Of a stretch of 64,000 bases of DNA, positions 16,621 to 23,479 are shown piece after piece. Source of the DNA: Alicyclobacillus acidocaldarius subsp. acidocaldarius Tc-4-1 (GTDB lineage Bacteria > Bacillota > Bacilli > Alicyclobacillales > Alicyclobacillaceae); contig NC_017167.1 in assembly GCF_000219875.1 (NCBI RefSeq), positions 2,195,572 through 2,259,571 on the forward strand. The letters are read 5' to 3'. Made by a program: the position numbers and the translations under genes. The notes beneath the pieces are model-generated. The model was not told where the DNA came from and searched no databases. It saw only the letters and a program-made list of their open reading frames with translations. Each line of letters starts with the position of its first letter. Position 1 is the stretch's first letter.

Positions 16621-16750
16621 GACAATCCCCCCTGGACGGGCGATGGGCAGGAAGTCCCCACGCCCCAATATGATGCAATCCATAGAAAACCACACAACCA
16701 CCTGTTTCCAGCACTGCGAACATGGGGCGACTACTCGACGGACTGTCCAT
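16577..16750 (-). CDS. Candidate upstream ORF overlapping the Mg2+ transporter start
   Basis: A 57-codon ORF beginning ATG at 16750 with an excellent ribosome binding site (AAGGAGGAGG, eight bases upstream) inside the M-box leader, downstream of the terminator. It starts MDSPSSSRPMFAVLETGG and ends 44 bases inside the transporter gene in another frame. Such an arrangement could couple or compete with translation of the transporter, as leader peptides do in other Mg2+ genes. The peptide has no recognisable domain, so it may be regulatory only, or the RBS may be fortuitous. Confidence 0.4.
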   Translation of the reverse strand: MDSPSSSRPMFAVLETGGCVVFYGLHHIGAWGLPAHRPSRGDCHGSQRKCVRNSGFA

Positions 16751-16789
16751 ACCCATCACCTCCTCCAAGGTTTTGATCATGGCCCAATG

Positions 16790-16845
16790 AAAAACCCCCT
16801 GGCGAACCAGGGGGCACACGCAGCCGTATGCACATCCCCCTGGTT
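16790..16845 (-). terminator. M-box expression platform: terminator and antiterminator
   Basis: The terminator is CCCCCTGG, loop TTCG, CCAGGGGG, TTTTT (RC of 16790-16814). An upstream CCAGGGGG (RC of 16836-16843) can pair with the same CCCCCTGG (RC of 16807-16814), giving a mutually exclusive antiterminator enclosing ATGTGCATACGGCTGCGT. This is a classic ligand-off/ligand-on switch. Confidence 0.85.
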
Positions 16846-16874
16846 GAGCTTTGGCACTATACGACGTAGGGATC

Positions 16875-16995
16875 ACCCAGCCACGTTAGGTAAAGCCTTA
16901 AGCCGGCCATACCTGTTCTACCCATTGGCGTGTCTCCACGTTTCCGGGCAGTGGCTTGTGTTCGTATAGTAGCCTCGCCTAACGAGGAACGCATC
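16875..16995 (-). promoter_or_regulatory. M-box (ykoK) magnesium riboswitch aptamer
   Basis: Minus-strand sequence follows the M-box consensus step by step: CGTTAGGCGAGGCT, ACAAGCCACTGCCCGGAAAC, GTGGAGACACGCCAATGGGT, AGAACAGGTATGGCCGGCTT, and closing CCTAACG that pairs with the initial CGTTAGG. Known behaviour: high Mg2+ folds the aptamer and favours the downstream terminator. It controls the NRAMP-related transporter and the 59-aa protein. Confidence 0.93.
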
Positions 16996-17072
16996 TTCAC
17001 GATTTAGCGTATGTTTCACGCGGTGCGCTGTCTGGACGAACGTCCATCACCGACAACCGCAATTCCTCTGCT

Positions 17073-17101
17073 TTTGTATCATTCGCCGTCCCATCTGTCA
17101 A
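17073..17101 (-). promoter_or_regulatory. Promoter of the M-box leader
   Basis: TTGACA (RC of 17096-17101), 17-base spacer, TACAAA (RC of 17073-17078). Starts a leader of about 445 bases before the transporter ATG. The first 70 bases before the aptamer hold no clear feature. Confidence 0.75.
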
Positions 17102-17195
17102 GATTTCAGCGTGTCAAGAAAGCGTTCTCCCGAAAAAATTCTTTAGGAAACGCTTCAGTAGCACGAACCGAGTCCGTGAAGACAAGACGACGCCA

Positions 17196-18524
17196 TCACG
17201 CCTGAAGAGCCGTCTGAACGAGCGTGGCCAGCGTGAGTGCGACGAGCAACCCTACCATCGCCCATCCCCAGATGCGCCCCCACCATTTCGTGCGATACGG
17301 CCCCATCAGATCCCTATCACTGGTCATCAGGACCAGAAAGATGAGGAGCGGCGTCATCAGCACACCACCCATGACCTGCGTGACGATGGAAATCAGATTG
17401 AGGGGCAGGTGCGGAACCAAAATGGCTAGTGCGGCGATCACCAAACTTCCTGCGTAGATGGCATAGAATTTGGGCGCTTGCCGTACTTTGTCATTGAGGC
17501 TCTTGGACCAGCCAAACAGTTCCGCGATGCTCCAGGACGACGAGAGCGACACCGTGATCGAAGCTAAAAATCCCGCGTCAAACAATCCAATTCCAAAGAG
17601 CGTTGCACCCACACGCCCCACCGTATGCGTCAGACCGCCGATAATGTCCGAAGGTCCAAGGCTCGTGACATGCTGCAGATGGCCGTACAGAGACGCACCA
17701 CAGACAATGATGGCAGCGGCAATCACGGCCTGCATGATACAACCGAACGCCGTGTCGATCCGGCCCAACCTGAGCTCGCGGGCGCTGACCCCTTTGTCGA
17801 TAGCCCCGCTGCCCTGGAAGAAAATCATCCAAGGCGCGATGGCGTTCCCCACCGTCGCAATCACAAACCAGGTCACATCCCCCCTGAGGGAACCAGGGAC
17901 GTTCCAAGTCGCAAACGCCCTCCCTATCGCCTCAAGACTTGGATGCGTCATCCCCGCTACCACAAGAAAGACGACGTTCAACGCGCCAATGACGAGGGCG
18001 ATGCGCTCTTTCGTGAAGTAGCCGGTGAACACCACGAACGAGATCACAAAGATCAAGCACAGGAGGTCGGCAATCCACATGGGAATTCCAAGCATCTCAA
18101 GCCCCGCGGACATGCCGATGAATTCAGTGATGAGCGTCAACAAATTTTCCAACGCGAGGGTCGTCACGTGATAGTATCCCCAAAACTTTCCATACCTTCG
18201 TTGTGCGAGTCGCGAGATGCCTTCCTGGGTCACCGCGCTGAGGCGCATACTCATCTCCTGAACGGTGAACGTGAGGACCGCAAGACACAACACCAGGGGC
18301 ACAAACAGCCCGATGCCAAACTGGACACCTGTGGCCGTGTAGGAGATGACGCCACCTGCGTCGTTGTCCGCCAATGCGGCTAGAAATCCAGGGCCCAAAA
18401 GGATCCAGAACGACCACAGATACCGCCGTACCCCCTTTTTCGGACTCGCTAAGGACATCTGCTGGCCTCTGGACGCGGCATCCGATCGCGCCTCGGCACG
18501 CGATGTTGCAGAGCTTATCTCCAT
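17196..18524 (-). CDS. Second NRAMP-related divalent cation transporter
   Basis: 442 residues, paralogous to the M-box-controlled gene downstream. It shares the altered helix-1 motif DNDAGG (residues 53-58) and helix-6 IAPWM, so it also lacks the transition-metal-selective Met of classical NRAMPs. Mg2+ or another hard cation is a reasonable substrate, but no M-box is visible here. ATG at 18524 follows AGGGGG; the longer frame to 18815 crosses the divergent promoter region and is rejected. Divergent to an XRE-DUF1232 gene that could regulate it. Confidence 0.8.
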   Translation of the reverse strand: MEISSATSRAEARSDAASRGQQMSLASPKKGVRRYLWSFWILLGPGFLAALADNDAGGVISYTATGVQFGIGLFVPLVLCLAVLTFTVQEMSMRLSAVTQEGISRLAQRRYGKFWGYYHVTTLALENLLTLITEFIGMSAGLEMLGIPMWIADLLCLIFVISFVVFTGYFTKERIALVIGALNVVFLVVAGMTHPSLEAIGRAFATWNVPGSLRGDVTWFVIATVGNAIAPWMIFFQGSGAIDKGVSARELRLGRIDTAFGCIMQAVIAAAIIVCGASLYGHLQHVTSLGPSDIIGGLTHTVGRVGATLFGIGLFDAGFLASITVSLSSSWSIAELFGWSKSLNDKVRQAPKFYAIYAGSLVIAALAILVPHLPLNLISIVTQVMGGVLMTPLLIFLVLMTSDRDLMGPYRTKWWGRIWGWAMVGLLVALTLATLVQTALQA

Positions 18525-18634
18525 ACTTGCCAACCCCCTGCTGTTCGCTCCACGTCCACTGGATTGCGTGGTCCATTGAACGGTCTGCCGACGTATCCTA
18601 TGCACAGGAGAAACATCGCGTGATCCTTCCGTTG

Positions 18635-18659
18635 CGAAATTCGAAACAAGCGAAACAAG
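18635..18659. repeat. Tandem 9-bp repeats in the divergent promoter region
   Basis: CGAAATT followed directly by two copies of CGAAACAAG (18642-18650 and 18651-18659). They lie between the second NRAMP-like gene (-) and the XRE-DUF1232 gene (+). A plausible binding site for the XRE protein; no binding evidence. Confidence 0.5.
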
Positions 18660-18699
18660 AAGGACCCATCTTCTCTGACATGGTGGATGAAGGTGAAGC

Positions 18700-19356
18700 A
18701 TGATGACATCCCTGGAAGAGGCCGTGAAGACCTTGCTGAGACGCCGCTCGATGTCCATGCGCCAGTTGGCCGCCGCTACGGGGATCAGCGTCAGCACGAT
18801 TTCGAAGATGATCACCGGGAAACAGAGAGTGAACTTGGACTACCTGCGGCGCATCGCAGAGGCACTCGGCGTGCCACCGCTCTCCCTGGCGGAAGCCGCT
18901 GGGCTCCCCCTCATCACGGAGCCAATGGCGCCAGCCGATGGCGATGGCCAGGCCTTGATGAACGCGCTTCTCGAGTACCTAGGTCTTGGGAATCTGAATG
19001 TTCTACGGACAGAAATCGAACGGGAGCTTGAAAAATATGAAGCATACGCGCAGACGGAGGAGGGGCAACAATTCATTGCAGAAAAATACGATGCCAAACG
19101 AGGTCAAATTCAAGGCATCGGGCACTTTCTCCGCGATCTCGACGACATCTACGATCGATTTTCTCGGCCGGACACACCTGAGGATGAAAGGCGAATCTTG
19201 GCGAGCGGCATTCTATACTTCTTGCTCGCCACAGACGCCATTCCGGATTATCTGTTTCCTGCGGGATATTTAGATGACGCGATCGCCATACAAATGGTGC
19301 GCGAACGACTTGTGCGCCGCCGGGAAATGAAGAGCCAGGGCTCAGACGGATCCTGA
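18700..19356 (+). CDS. XRE-family HTH protein fused to a DUF1232 (YkvA-like) domain
   Basis: 218 residues. Residues 10-65 form a Cro/CI-type helix-turn-helix (MRQLAAATGISVSTISKMIT). A helical, charged linker follows. The C-terminal region contains the DUF1232 core ILYFLLATDAIPDYLFP with the conserved DAIPD motif and a downstream YLDDA. DUF1232 is a small hydrophobic module of unknown role in YkvA-like proteins, possibly membrane-associated. The fusion could link DNA binding to a membrane signal. Divergent to an NRAMP-like transporter gene. Confidence 0.85.
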   Translation: MMTSLEEAVKTLLRRRSMSMRQLAAATGISVSTISKMITGKQRVNLDYLRRIAEALGVPPLSLAEAAGLPLITEPMAPADGDGQALMNALLEYLGLGNLNVLRTEIERELEKYEAYAQTEEGQQFIAEKYDAKRGQIQGIGHFLRDLDDIYDRFSRPDTPEDERRILASGILYFLLATDAIPDYLFPAGYLDDAIAIQMVRERLVRRREMKSQGSDGS

Positions 19357-19457
19357 AGAGGTTGTCACGAAATGAAAGAAGTTTGAAAGAAAGCCGGCGC
19401 TTCACAGAAGCAAACGCGAGTTCCCAGACAGCGTGGAAACCCGCGCCACACAAGGAA

Positions 19458-19541
19458 TGCCGGGAGCGGGACTCGAACCCGCACGGGGATACCCCCAGCA
19501 GATTTTAAGTCTGCTGCGTCTGCCTGTTCCGCCATCCCGAC
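19458..19541 (-). tRNA. tRNA-Leu (TAA)
   Basis: 84-base class II tRNA: acceptor GTCGGGA/TCCCGGC (one G-U pair), D-arm GGCGGAACAGGCAGACGC, anticodon loop ACTTAAAAT with TAA, variable arm GGGGGTATCCCCG, T-arm GGGTTCGAGTCCC, discriminator A. CCA not encoded. No clear terminator was found downstream. Confidence 0.96.
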
Positions 19542-19560
19542 AGCTATCGAATGTGTCTCC

Positions 19561-19589
19561 ATTATCCGACGCTCGGGCGAAATGCGCAA
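19561..19589 (-). promoter_or_regulatory. Promoter of tRNA-Leu
   Basis: TTGCGC (RC of 19584-19589), 17-base spacer, GATAAT (RC of 19561-19566), 20 bases before the tRNA. Confidence 0.75.
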
Positions 19590-19596
19590 GTCCTGG

Positions 19597-20139
19597 TCAA
19601 CCTCTGGGTCGCCCGTTGAAACTCCGAAGGCCGGAGCATTCGTCTTGCTTCTCCAACAGCGCGTGGAGGCGTTCGGCATGGAGCAGGAGTTCTTCCGCAG
19701 CTTCCATCTCCTGCTCGCTCTGGTCCCGCAGGGCCCGAAGCCCGTCCTCCAATTGTCCAACCGTTTGTTGCACTTTCGCCAACAGACTTGCCATAGAACG
19801 CGCCGATTCGGCCATCCGCTCCGACCATGTCCACAGATCGCGAGCCACCGTTCCCACCAAATTCTCATCGAGGCGATGGCGGCTGATCTCCACGCTCAAC
19901 GTGACCGCCATCTTCCGCAAAGCGTTTGACGCGCTCGCAATCGCCTGACTGCTTTCCCGAACGGAGGCGGAGAGCGGAGAGAGACGCTCCCACAAGCCCC
20001 ACAGATCTTGCAAAGCGGCTTCAGTCGTTCGGCGGCGCTCAAGCAGAGGCTCCAGGGCCAAAACGAAATCCCAGACGGCCGCGTCGAACGCCCGACAATC
20101 CATGGAGGGTTCCATGCCCATCCCGCCCTTTGGGCTCAA
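19597..20139 (-). CDS. Alpha-helical coiled-coil protein of unknown function
   Basis: 180 residues, no signal or membrane segment. Almost the whole chain is predicted helical, with heptad-like stretches (MAESARSMASLLAKVQQTVG and EQEMEAAEELLLHAERLHAL). It resembles the helical signalling region of methyl-accepting proteins in composition only. TTG start at 20139 overlaps the stop of the DUF1003 gene by four bases (TTGA), so translation is coupled; ATG at 20121 or 20115 are alternatives. Third gene of the operon with the CAAX-protease/GrpB fusion. Confidence 0.7.
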   Translation of the reverse strand: MSPKGGMGMEPSMDCRAFDAAVWDFVLALEPLLERRRTTEAALQDLWGLWERLSPLSASVRESSQAIASASNALRKMAVTLSVEISRHRLDENLVGTVARDLWTWSERMAESARSMASLLAKVQQTVGQLEDGLRALRDQSEQEMEAAEELLLHAERLHALLEKQDECSGLRSFNGRPRG

Positions 20140-20792
20140 GTGTTTTCCTGTTCCGAATTCTTCACCTCGTTTTGACTTCCTTCTTCAACCCTTTGTCCGC
20201 TTCCAACCACTGCACGTTTCGCATTCGATCGTTCCTCCTGTTGTTGGAGCACCACGGCATCCAAACGCTTCAGCAGGCGCTCCAACTGCAGCAACTTACC
20301 TTCAATTCGGTGCAAATGGCTCTGCATATCATCAATTTCTTGTTCAGCCTTATAGTTAATCGCGAAGTCGATGATGGCTTCGTGTTTGTCACGAGCAGCC
20401 TGTCGATTCTGACTCATCATGATGATGGGCGCTTGAAAGGCGGCCAAGAACGACAGGCAAAGGTTCAGGAGAATAAACGGAGGCGGATCGAAGTGAAATC
20501 TCCGCGTGCCCGGTACCGCGTTCCACACCATCCACGAAACGAGCAGTGTCGCAAAGATGATGATAAATGTCCAACTTCCTCCAAATGCCGCGATGCGATC
20601 CGCCAACTTGTCAGACCACTTCGTCTTGCGCTGATACTCCTCGTCCAACATGGACAGGATGTTTTCTTCGTATAAGTTGACCAGCCGCGCGATGCGCTTG
20701 GCGTCGCCCTCATTAATCGGGATGTCGAAACCTTCCAAGTTGGCGTTGTCGTCATCGTGATCCGTGTATACGTAGTAATACCGCTTGGCCAT
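20136..20792 (-). CDS. DUF1003 membrane protein
   Basis: 218 residues. Two membrane helices lie in the middle (WTFIIIFATLLVSWMVWNAV and FILLNLCLSFLAAFQAPIIM), followed by the DUF1003 hallmark APIIMMSQNRQAARDKHEA. The C-terminus forms a coiled coil (SHLHRIEGKLLQLERLLKRL) ending in a polar tail. The family is widespread and of unknown function. ATG at 20792 is used with GGAGGTGAGG upstream; that RBS overlaps the end of the preceding gene. Confidence 0.86.
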   Translation of the reverse strand: MAKRYYYVYTDHDDDNANLEGFDIPINEGDAKRIARLVNLYEENILSMLDEEYQRKTKWSDKLADRIAAFGGSWTFIIIFATLLVSWMVWNAVPGTRRFHFDPPPFILLNLCLSFLAAFQAPIIMMSQNRQAARDKHEAIIDFAINYKAEQEIDDMQSHLHRIEGKLLQLERLLKRLDAVVLQQQEERSNAKRAVVGSGQRVEEGSQNEVKNSEQENT

Positions 20793-20797
20793 CCACC

Positions 20798-22156
20798 TCA
20801 CCTCCATCGTTGAGAGCGGTTCATACGCTTCCAGAGCGCATAAACCGTCCGTTTGCCTTCCATATATTGATCAAGCTGCACGCGGTGGTACTGGTGGACC
20901 CATCGCTCCTTATGAGATTCCCAATGCCGCAAAGCATCCGGCTGTGCCTGCAGGCGCCTCGTCCACGCGATGGCGGCTCGGCTATATCGATTTCCCGACT
21001 TCGCAATCTGCAAATGCACCGCAGGCCACGAATCCTCCGCCTCGCGCACCCAAAGCAAACGCCCTTTGACCCCGGCATTTCCGCAGAATTGATAGCCGCA
21101 TTGCTCGAGCGCTTGCCACTCTTCCCTGTGCAAGACGGGTCTGCGTAGCAAGACCAAGACATCGATGGCGTCGTTCGCCATGGCGCCCTCGATCGCGGTC
21201 GTGCCGATGTGCCGGATCGAACAATACACGCGCCGATGAAACACGCGGGAGATCAACTCCCGCTCCCGTTCGAACGCCAAAAGGTGCCTCGTGCTGACTA
21301 CCGTGAGCTCAACGGGCACGCGAACAGCGCCCGGCGCGCGAAACCCGAATTGACGACGGACGAGCGCAACGCCGAGCCACGATAGAAATGCGACAAACGA
21401 AGCCGTGATGAACGCCGCGGAGACCGTCTCGTTCTGCGTCGACAGCCACGTGACCCAGGCGTCGTACACGCTGTGCACGACCATGATCAGAAGAATGCGG
21501 CCCGTGAGAATGGCCATGAGCGCCAAGATCAAGCCCAAACTGCTAAACATGTACCACGCTTGAAGGCGTTCTTGGGTAAACTCGAGGATGTGGCCGCTTC
21601 CGAACGCCAGAGCACTCAGCAATAACGCGGTCACCAGCGCTGACATTCGGACGCTTGGCGTGTCCCACCACCGCCTTAACACAGCGCGGAAGAGCGCGAT
21701 CACGGCAATCACGCAACTCCAACGCCACATCTCCTCGAGGCCAGCCACCACGCTCACCGCGTAGTCCACCCATGTCACATGGGACGTCACGTTGCTTTGA
21801 TTGAACCTTAGCGCTGCGCTCGCAGCATCTGCGGTTAGCTCCAAACACCCCATGAATGCAAGGGGAGTCAAACCGTACAAGTAACACCGCGTGATCATGC
21901 GCGCAAGGGGGCGCCTGAGTAAAATGCGAGATCGCAGCGGATCCCATGTGCGGAACAGAGCGCGCCGAAGGGAGGGGAGCAAGATCAACAAGCTCAGCAC
22001 GCTGAGCCCGAGATACACCTCAGCAATCCACAGCACCTGGCCGCCGTCAAACAGATTGGCGAACGTTGCGAACGACGCAAAGAGGATGGCGTAACCCACC
22101 TGCCACCCACGCATCTCCGCGACCAAACGTTCGCACAACTCATATAGGCGAGTCAC
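20798..22156 (-). CDS. CPBP (CAAX protease-like) membrane domain fused to a GrpB nucleotidyltransferase-like domain
   Basis: 452 residues if started at GTG 22156, which has GGAGGAT six bases upstream. The first 280 residues contain about eight membrane helices with CPBP intramembrane-protease motifs: GLEEMWRW (Glu-Glu and Arg, about 141-145), FGSGHILEF (His about 189) and VVHSVYDAW (His about 228). From about residue 285 a soluble GrpB-like domain starts, with the core HIGTTAIEGAMANDAIDVLV. GrpB is a nucleotidyltransferase-fold family of unclear role. The fusion is unusual. First gene of a three-gene operon. Confidence 0.78.
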   Translation of the reverse strand: MTRLYELCERLVAEMRGWQVGYAILFASFATFANLFDGGQVLWIAEVYLGLSVLSLLILLPSLRRALFRTWDPLRSRILLRRPLARMITRCYLYGLTPLAFMGCLELTADAASAALRFNQSNVTSHVTWVDYAVSVVAGLEEMWRWSCVIAVIALFRAVLRRWWDTPSVRMSALVTALLLSALAFGSGHILEFTQERLQAWYMFSSLGLILALMAILTGRILLIMVVHSVYDAWVTWLSTQNETVSAAFITASFVAFLSWLGVALVRRQFGFRAPGAVRVPVELTVVSTRHLLAFERERELISRVFHRRVYCSIRHIGTTAIEGAMANDAIDVLVLLRRPVLHREEWQALEQCGYQFCGNAGVKGRLLWVREAEDSWPAVHLQIAKSGNRYSRAAIAWTRRLQAQPDALRHWESHKERWVHQYHRVQLDQYMEGKRTVYALWKRMNRSQRWR

Positions 22157-22249
22157 CCAGTCATCCTCCAGCCTCCCCCGCACCCGCGAGGGAGGTTCAA
22201 CCAGTCTCCGCAACCCATTATACAAGAGCACGCCCTTGCATGTCGCCTG

Positions 22250-22474
22250 TCACGAGTTCCACTGATGCCTCGGTTTGAACGTCTCGCAACACGTTTCCCT
22301 GGACGATCGCGCGTAACTCTCACGCTCCATAACGGCGAAATCGCGGCCGAATTCCTCCCGGAATGATGCGTCGCCGCGCCGACCCACGGACACCATGATG
22401 GATGGAGCCGCGCATTCGTCCCCTTCGTGCCAAAAGAGACAGTTCGCAACCGTACACTTTACATCGACCTTCAT
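22250..22474 (-). CDS. DUF1540 cysteine-rich small protein
   Basis: 74 residues. Starts MKVDVKCTVANCLFWHEGDECAA with the Cys spacing of DUF1540, which probably binds a metal such as zinc; further cysteines (ETCCETF) lie near the C-terminus. DUF1540 proteins are common in spore-formers and of unknown function. ATG behind AAGGAGGGAACGCAAG. Monocistronic. Confidence 0.82.
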   Translation of the reverse strand: MKVDVKCTVANCLFWHEGDECAAPSIMVSVGRRGDASFREEFGRDFAVMERESYARSSRETCCETFKPRHQWNS

Positions 22475-22623
22475 CTTGCGTTCCCTCCTTCAATTCACTT
22501 TCACGCTTAGTCTGGCGCGCATCCCGGCCCCATCATCCGCACAGTGATTGACAAGCGATCCACAAGAAGCGATGCTTGACAGGCATGACGTGGAGACGTC
22601 TGCAACCTTTCTCCTCAGAACGC

Positions 22624-22651
22624 TTGACATCCCGAGTGAAGGGTGTATAAT
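22624..22651 (+). promoter_or_regulatory. Promoter of the cold-shock gene
   Basis: TTGACA (22624-22629), 16-base spacer, TATAAT (22646-22651). Both boxes are perfect. Gives a leader of about 150 bases before the csp start. Confidence 0.9.
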
Positions 22652-22694
22652 AACCTCAACACCGAACTCCATACGATGGAAGTCTGGATCTTTG

Positions 22695-22737
22695 AAGCCG
22701 GTCGTTCGGCCTCAACGGGTCGGGCGGCTGGCTTTTT
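22695..22737 (+). terminator. Leader terminator (candidate attenuator) upstream of csp
   Basis: AAGCCGGTCGTTCGGCC, loop, then GGTCGGGCGGCTGGCTT forms a 17-bp helix counting G-U pairs, directly followed by TTTTT. It lies between the csp promoter and the csp start, about 40-80 bases into the transcript. A smaller hairpin (ACTCCAT, ACG, ATGGAAGT) precedes it. Confidence 0.65.
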
Positions 22738-22810
22738 CGTTCAGCGTCAGCGCACGGGAGTTCGGAATCTAAAGCAAGTGCTTCTGGTAAGCACCATGGA
22801 GGAATTTCGG

Positions 22811-23011
22811 ATGTACGAAGGTACGGTCAAGTGGTTCAACTCGGAGAAGGGCTACGGTTTCATTCAGGTGGAGAACGGGGACGACGTGTTCGTTCATTAC
22901 AGCGCCATCCAAGGCCATGGCTTCAAGACGCTGGACGAAGGGCAACGCGTGACGTTCGACATCGTTGAAGGGCCCAAGGGTCCGCAGGCAGCGAATGTCG
23001 TGAAATATTAA
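22811..23011 (+). CDS. Cold-shock protein (CspA/CspB family)
   Basis: 66 residues, a single OB-fold. RNP1 KGYGFIQV and RNP2 VFVHYSAI are intact, as is the opening [11 protein letters not shown]. It binds single-stranded RNA and DNA and acts as an RNA chaperone and antiterminator. ATG at 22811 follows GGAGGAATTTCGG; a hairpin (GTGCTT, loop, AAGCAC at 22778-22794) ends four bases before that RBS. The frame is open upstream but the extra residues do not belong to the family. Confidence 0.95.
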   Translation: MYEGTVKWFNSEKGYGFIQVENGDDVFVHYSAIQGHGFKTLDEGQRVTFDIVEGPKGPQAANVVKY

Positions 23012-23024
23012 TCGGTCACTCAAA

Positions 23025-23052
23025 AGCCCATGTTGCGACATGGGCTTTTTTT
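23025..23052 (+). terminator. Terminator after csp
   Basis: AGCCCATGT, loop TGCG, ACATGGGCT, then TTTTTTT. Strong. Confidence 0.93.
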
Positions 23053-23120
23053 GTGCCATCATTTAGGCGTTGGACAGCTGAATCGTCCCTCAAGGGACGA
23101 GAAGTGGGGAGAATGAGCCG

Positions 23121-23432
23121 ATGATCACGATGTTGCTCGGCATTGTGGCCGGCATGATCGGCGTGTTAGAAACGTTGCTCGACGTGGTTTCCCAGCAGGG
23201 CTATACGCCAACTGCCGACTGGCATGCGTACGGCGCCATCGCGGTGTCCGCGGTGGGCATCGTGGTTTCGCTGTTCGCTCGTCGTCACCCCAGGATCGCG
23301 GGTGTGCTCCTGTACACGTGCGGGGTTCTTGGGTTTATCTTTGCGAAGTGGTCCTATATTCCACCGGGCATCGTGTTTTTCATCGCCGCTACCATCGCGC
23401 TCTTTTTTGATATGCGCGAACAGCCGTCGTGA
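23121..23432 (+). CDS. Small four-helix membrane protein
   Basis: 103 residues with four hydrophobic segments (MITMLLGIVAGMIGVLETLL, AIAVSAVGIVVSLFA, IAGVLLYTCGVLGFIFA and PPGIVFFIAATIALFF). The layout resembles DUF4064-type small membrane proteins. ATG behind GGGGAGAATG. No domain with a known activity. It is transcribed in the same direction as csp but after a strong terminator. Confidence 0.72.
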   Translation: MITMLLGIVAGMIGVLETLLDVVSQQGYTPTADWHAYGAIAVSAVGIVVSLFARRHPRIAGVLLYTCGVLGFIFAKWSYIPPGIVFFIAATIALFFDMREQPS

Positions 23433-23450
23433 CATCAACTCTGATGTAAA

Positions 23451-23476
23451 ACGGGCGGCTTCACCCAGCCGCCCGT
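23451..23476. terminator. Bidirectional terminator between convergent genes
   Basis: ACGGGCGGCT, loop TCACCC, AGCCGCCCGT. T-run is good on the minus strand (TTTTAC), weaker on the plus strand. Confidence 0.85.
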
Positions 23477-23479
23477 TCC

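Noticed and set aside
15283-16776. 497-codon plus-strand frame opposite the NRAMP-like transporter
   Set aside because: Antisense of a multi-helix membrane protein gives His/Glu/Asp-rich shadow; no RBS or domain.
18525-18699. M-box upstream of the second NRAMP-like gene
   Set aside because: Only 175 bases to the divergent gene, with no CGTTAGG/CCTAACG frame or ACTGCCC core; the riboswitch is restricted to the first transporter.
22643-22810. N-terminal extension of the cold-shock protein
   Set aside because: The frame is open by chance but begins inside the -10 box and crosses the leader terminator; Csp proteins start at MYEGTVKWF.
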